Assembly: GCA_024400495.1 (NCBI GenBank)
Contig: JAKSMR010000008.1
Coordinates: forward strand, 21,738-85,737
Length of the DNA stretch: 64,000 nt
Reading direction: 5' to 3'
Source: Bacteroidales bacterium
GTDB lineage: Bacteria > Bacteroidota > Bacteroidia > Bacteroidales > P3
Shown: one piece after another, positions 61,971 to 64,000 of the stretch
How positions within the stretch are numbered: the first letter of the stretch is position 1
Layout: each line of letters opens with the position of its first letter
Program-made: the position numbers and the translations under genes
The notes under the pieces: generated by a model
Database searches by the model: none
Seen by the model: the letters and a program-made list of their open reading frames with translations, nothing else
What the model was told of the DNA's origin: nothing

Positions 61971-62171
61971 AGGTGAGTTCTATAAATTCACCGATTGAAC
62001 AAAAAAGTAATAATGATGTGCAATATAAATCTTTTCAGCGCTTTTGAAGCCTTGTCGGCATCTTGCTGCTTGTCACTCGGTTGCATAGCCCGCTATGCGC
62101 CCTCGTTTCGCACAGCAACCTGTTCGACAATCCATTCAAAATCGCAAGAAATGAATTTGTAGAACCCACCT
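61971..62171. repeat. 201-bp inverted-end element with one hairpin module
   Basis: The left end AGGTGAGTTCTATAAATTCA (61971-61990) matches the inverted right end TGAATTTGTAGAACCCACCT (62152-62171) with two mismatches in 20. Inside is one module: TTGTCG (62052) / CGACAA (62125), TTGCTG (62063-62068) / CAGCAA (62113-62118), and an inner GCATAGC (62083-62089) / GCTATGC (62092-62098) with a CC loop. CTCGG and CTCG flank the inner hairpin at the same places as in the modules at 5104-5579 read on the opposite strand. The element starts on the first base after a stop codon. Confidence 0.78.
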
Positions 62172-62225
62172 AAAGAAAAAAAAGAAAACCATGGTTATTG
62201 TATAACATAATTAATCGTAAGAATC

Positions 62226-63563
62226 ATGAAAAGACTTATCCTTCTTATAGCAGCCCTGCTAACCTTGAGCGCCACGGCTGCTGCACAAAACCGATACACT
62301 TACAGAGAGATATTCGACGACCCGGTAAACAAGATCAACATCCATGCCGGCTGGGTAGTCAAACTGGTGCCCCGCACCGACGACTCCATCTACCTGGAGC
62401 TCATCAGCCATGATTATACTGAGGCTGATAAGCTTATTGGGAATGAAATATTCACCTATGCCGACAAGACCCTCACCCTGCGACGGGCCGGCATCACATT
62501 CCTTGGCCGCGAGGTGGAGATTCACGCCAACTTCCAGAACATAGACCTTTGCCTGATGCCAGGCACCTCGGTCAGCGCCGACAGCCTGACACTTTCGTAC
62601 ATAGAACTAAAAGAGGGCTCCTATTTTAAGGTGGGCAGGCTCCATTGCAGGAAATACCCCGCCCCTGTCATCAATATTCACGATGGCATCCTTGAGGTTG
62701 ACACCCTGTCGGGAGGCAGACTAAATGTGGACGTCTATGGCGAGGGACAATTGTCGGTAAATCACCATGAGCAGGATGATCTGTTTGTGGAGCTCAAAAG
62801 AGGTCACGGCACCAATTGCTACTCCTTCCCCGATCCGAGTGTGGTTGTGGAAAATCGTTTTCCGTCTAAACGTTACGAAGACACCATCCGCCACATCGCA
62901 GTGTGGGACCTCGACAAGACGAAATGGAACGGCAGCCTCAGCGTGTATTGTCAATGGACCGTGAAGTTCCACACCACTTCAGCCGGCTGGAACAAGGAAA
63001 CGGGCTGGCTGACCAACATCAGCGGAGCCCCCATCACCAGTCCCTACGCCAGCGTGATGGACTTCGAGTTGAACATACCGCTCGAGTTCCGATTCCAGCT
63101 CAACCCCCATCTGAAGCTGAGCACCGGATGGGCCTGCCGATTCGACTACACCCCGATGAGCCACAAGGTGAAGGTGGACGGCAACGGCCATCTACAGCTG
63201 GCCGATGGTGCCGACCACTTCGCCAACATCGCCACGTCGTCATATGAGGGTATCCCCGTAAACCTGACCTGGTCGCCATCCAAGACAGGCTATTTGGACT
63301 TTGGAGTAGATCTCTTTGCCGGATTCAACTGCGGGAGCCGTATGTGGGAGTTCGGGTCTGCATCTTCCAACAACATCCTCCACAGCACCTCCACCAAGAC
63401 CTCCTACCTCAACCCATACAAGTTGGAGCTGGGCTTCTACATCTACCAAAGAGTGTTTCCTGGATTCGCCTGGTTGCGACTCTACACCAACCTGCTGCCC
63501 GACTACCGCAACCTTCCCGAGCTGCCCAAGTGCCACACCTTCGGCCTGAACATCAAGTTCTAG
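62226..63563 (+). CDS. Exported protein with DUF2807-like N-terminal part and barrel-like C-terminal part
   Basis: This 445-residue protein has a signal peptide (1-20, ending ATAAAQ). The first half (about 30-200) has the repetitive short strands of the DUF2807/GIN fold (INIHAGWVVKLVPRTDDSIYL, SADSLTLSYIELKEGSYFKV, INIHDGILEVDTLSGGRLNV). The second half (about 235-445) has longer amphipathic strands and ends in FGLNIKF like an outer-membrane barrel. The function is unknown. It may be a target or partner of the sigma/anti-sigma pair upstream. Confidence 0.72.
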   Translation: MKRLILLIAALLTLSATAAAQNRYTYREIFDDPVNKINIHAGWVVKLVPRTDDSIYLELISHDYTEADKLIGNEIFTYADKTLTLRRAGITFLGREVEIHANFQNIDLCLMPGTSVSADSLTLSYIELKEGSYFKVGRLHCRKYPAPVINIHDGILEVDTLSGGRLNVDVYGEGQLSVNHHEQDDLFVELKRGHGTNCYSFPDPSVVVENRFPSKRYEDTIRHIAVWDLDKTKWNGSLSVYCQWTVKFHTTSAGWNKETGWLTNISGAPITSPYASVMDFELNIPLEFRFQLNPHLKLSTGWACRFDYTPMSHKVKVDGNGHLQLADGADHFANIATSSYEGIPVNLTWSPSKTGYLDFGVDLFAGFNCGSRMWEFGSASSNNILHSTSTKTSYLNPYKLELGFYIYQRVFPGFAWLRLYTNLLPDYRNLPELPKCHTFGLNIKF

Positions 63564-63653
63564 TTCTCAAGGCGAAAAAAAAGTCAACGATAAAATATTC
63601 GGCATCATTTGCCGTTATATCAAGGCGAATCACAAACGCTCTTGGCAGAACCT

Positions 63654-64000
63654 ATGAAAAGATACCTCCTTACCCGTTGGCTCAAAACCGCAACAATGAC
63701 CCATAATAGCATGATAGCCATCAATGTGCTATCGTTTCTGCTGCTTCTCCTGGGGACTTGCAACTGTGTGTCGGCACACGCTTTATCGGTAGTGCCAGAC
63801 TCTGTAACGGTCGAGAAATTCATCCGTCATGAATGGATCAGTTTCGATGCCTACCGGGAGAGATCGAACCTTTGGGGAAAGACAAAGGAGAGCACATTCC
63901 AATCGCGGATCTACATCCACAACATCGATTCCACAAGGCAGCACGTGGCCATCGTGGGAAGCAGAATGGCCAGTCTGATCACCCCCGACACAATCTTCTT
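63654..64000 (+). CDS. Exported protein of unknown family, cut by the window end
   Basis: An ATG at 63654 opens a frame that runs to the window end without a stop (115 codons visible). The N-terminus is basic, followed by a hydrophobic stretch (SMIAINVLSFLLLLLGTCN), then CVSAHALSVVPDSVTVEKFI. This suggests a signal peptide or lipoprotein signal. Internal ATGs at 63696 and 63711 are possible starts closer to the signal. The family was not recognised. Confidence 0.6.
   Translation, partial: MKRYLLTRWLKTATMTHNSMIAINVLSFLLLLLGTCNCVSAHALSVVPDSVTVEKFIRHEWISFDAYRERSNLWGKTKESTFQSRIYIHNIDSTRQHVAIVGSRMASLITPDTIF

Overview
The window is a 64 kb stretch of a Bacteroidales chromosome (phylum Bacteroidota). 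The evidence is a set of promoters with the TAnnTTTG -7 / TTG -33 pattern, an S46 dipeptidyl peptidase, a type IX secretion (T9SS) type B C-terminal domain, Bacteroidota-type LptD, LptE, DUF4290 and DUF2723 proteins, and weak Shine-Dalgarno sites. Coding DNA is rich in G/C-ending codons; the OmpA-like porin and the acyl carrier protein use more T-ending codons. The genus cannot be fixed from this sequence. No rRNA, tRNA, CRISPR array, prophage or transposase gene was seen.

Layout. 1-5 kb: end of a DPP11-type peptidase, a radical SAM protein, a HAD phosphatase, a TPR protein and purD. 5.1-6.1 kb: a gene-free kilobase of nested inverted repeats. 6-13 kb: S41 protease, TlpA-like thioredoxin, Nudix, Mrp and Nfu iron-sulfur factors, cobalamin adenosyltransferase, DUF2795, DUF2520 and menaquinone methyltransferase. 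13-17 kb: a polysaccharide flippase and a VWA-like membrane protein. 17-26 kb: DUF4290-murA-cpsB-type-purB, then an MsbA-like exporter overlapping a T9SS type B protein. 26-28 kb: nadK and an OmpA-family porin. 29-35 kb: FAD/Fe-S oxidoreductase, galK, galM. 35-42 kb: MerR regulator, LptD, cell-wall amidase, GldA-like ATPase, pyrF. 43-47 kb: three paralogous small outer-membrane proteins and a secreted nitroreductase-fold protein. 46.7-55.6 kb: clpX-rodA-mrdA, then DUF2723, LptE and two unusually small genes (56 and 59 codons). 56-64 kb: acpP, rnc, two outer-membrane barrel proteins, a sigma/anti-sigma pair, a DUF2807-like secreted protein and a cut-off gene.

Much of the gene content serves the envelope: peptidoglycan (murA, rodA, mrdA, amidase), LPS transport and assembly (MsbA-like, LptD, LptE, flippase) and outer-membrane proteins.

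The most unusual content is non-coding. (1) A family of elements with inverted ends of the form AGGTnnnnTCTAnAAATTCA sits at gene 3' ends and carries zero, one or four two-stem hairpin modules; the modules show compensatory base changes. (2) Six intergenic tandem arrays share an 11-bp period although their unit sequences differ; a seventh has a 10-bp period. (3) Two copies of an AT-rich element share a core, but each has its own inverted arms made of different short words.
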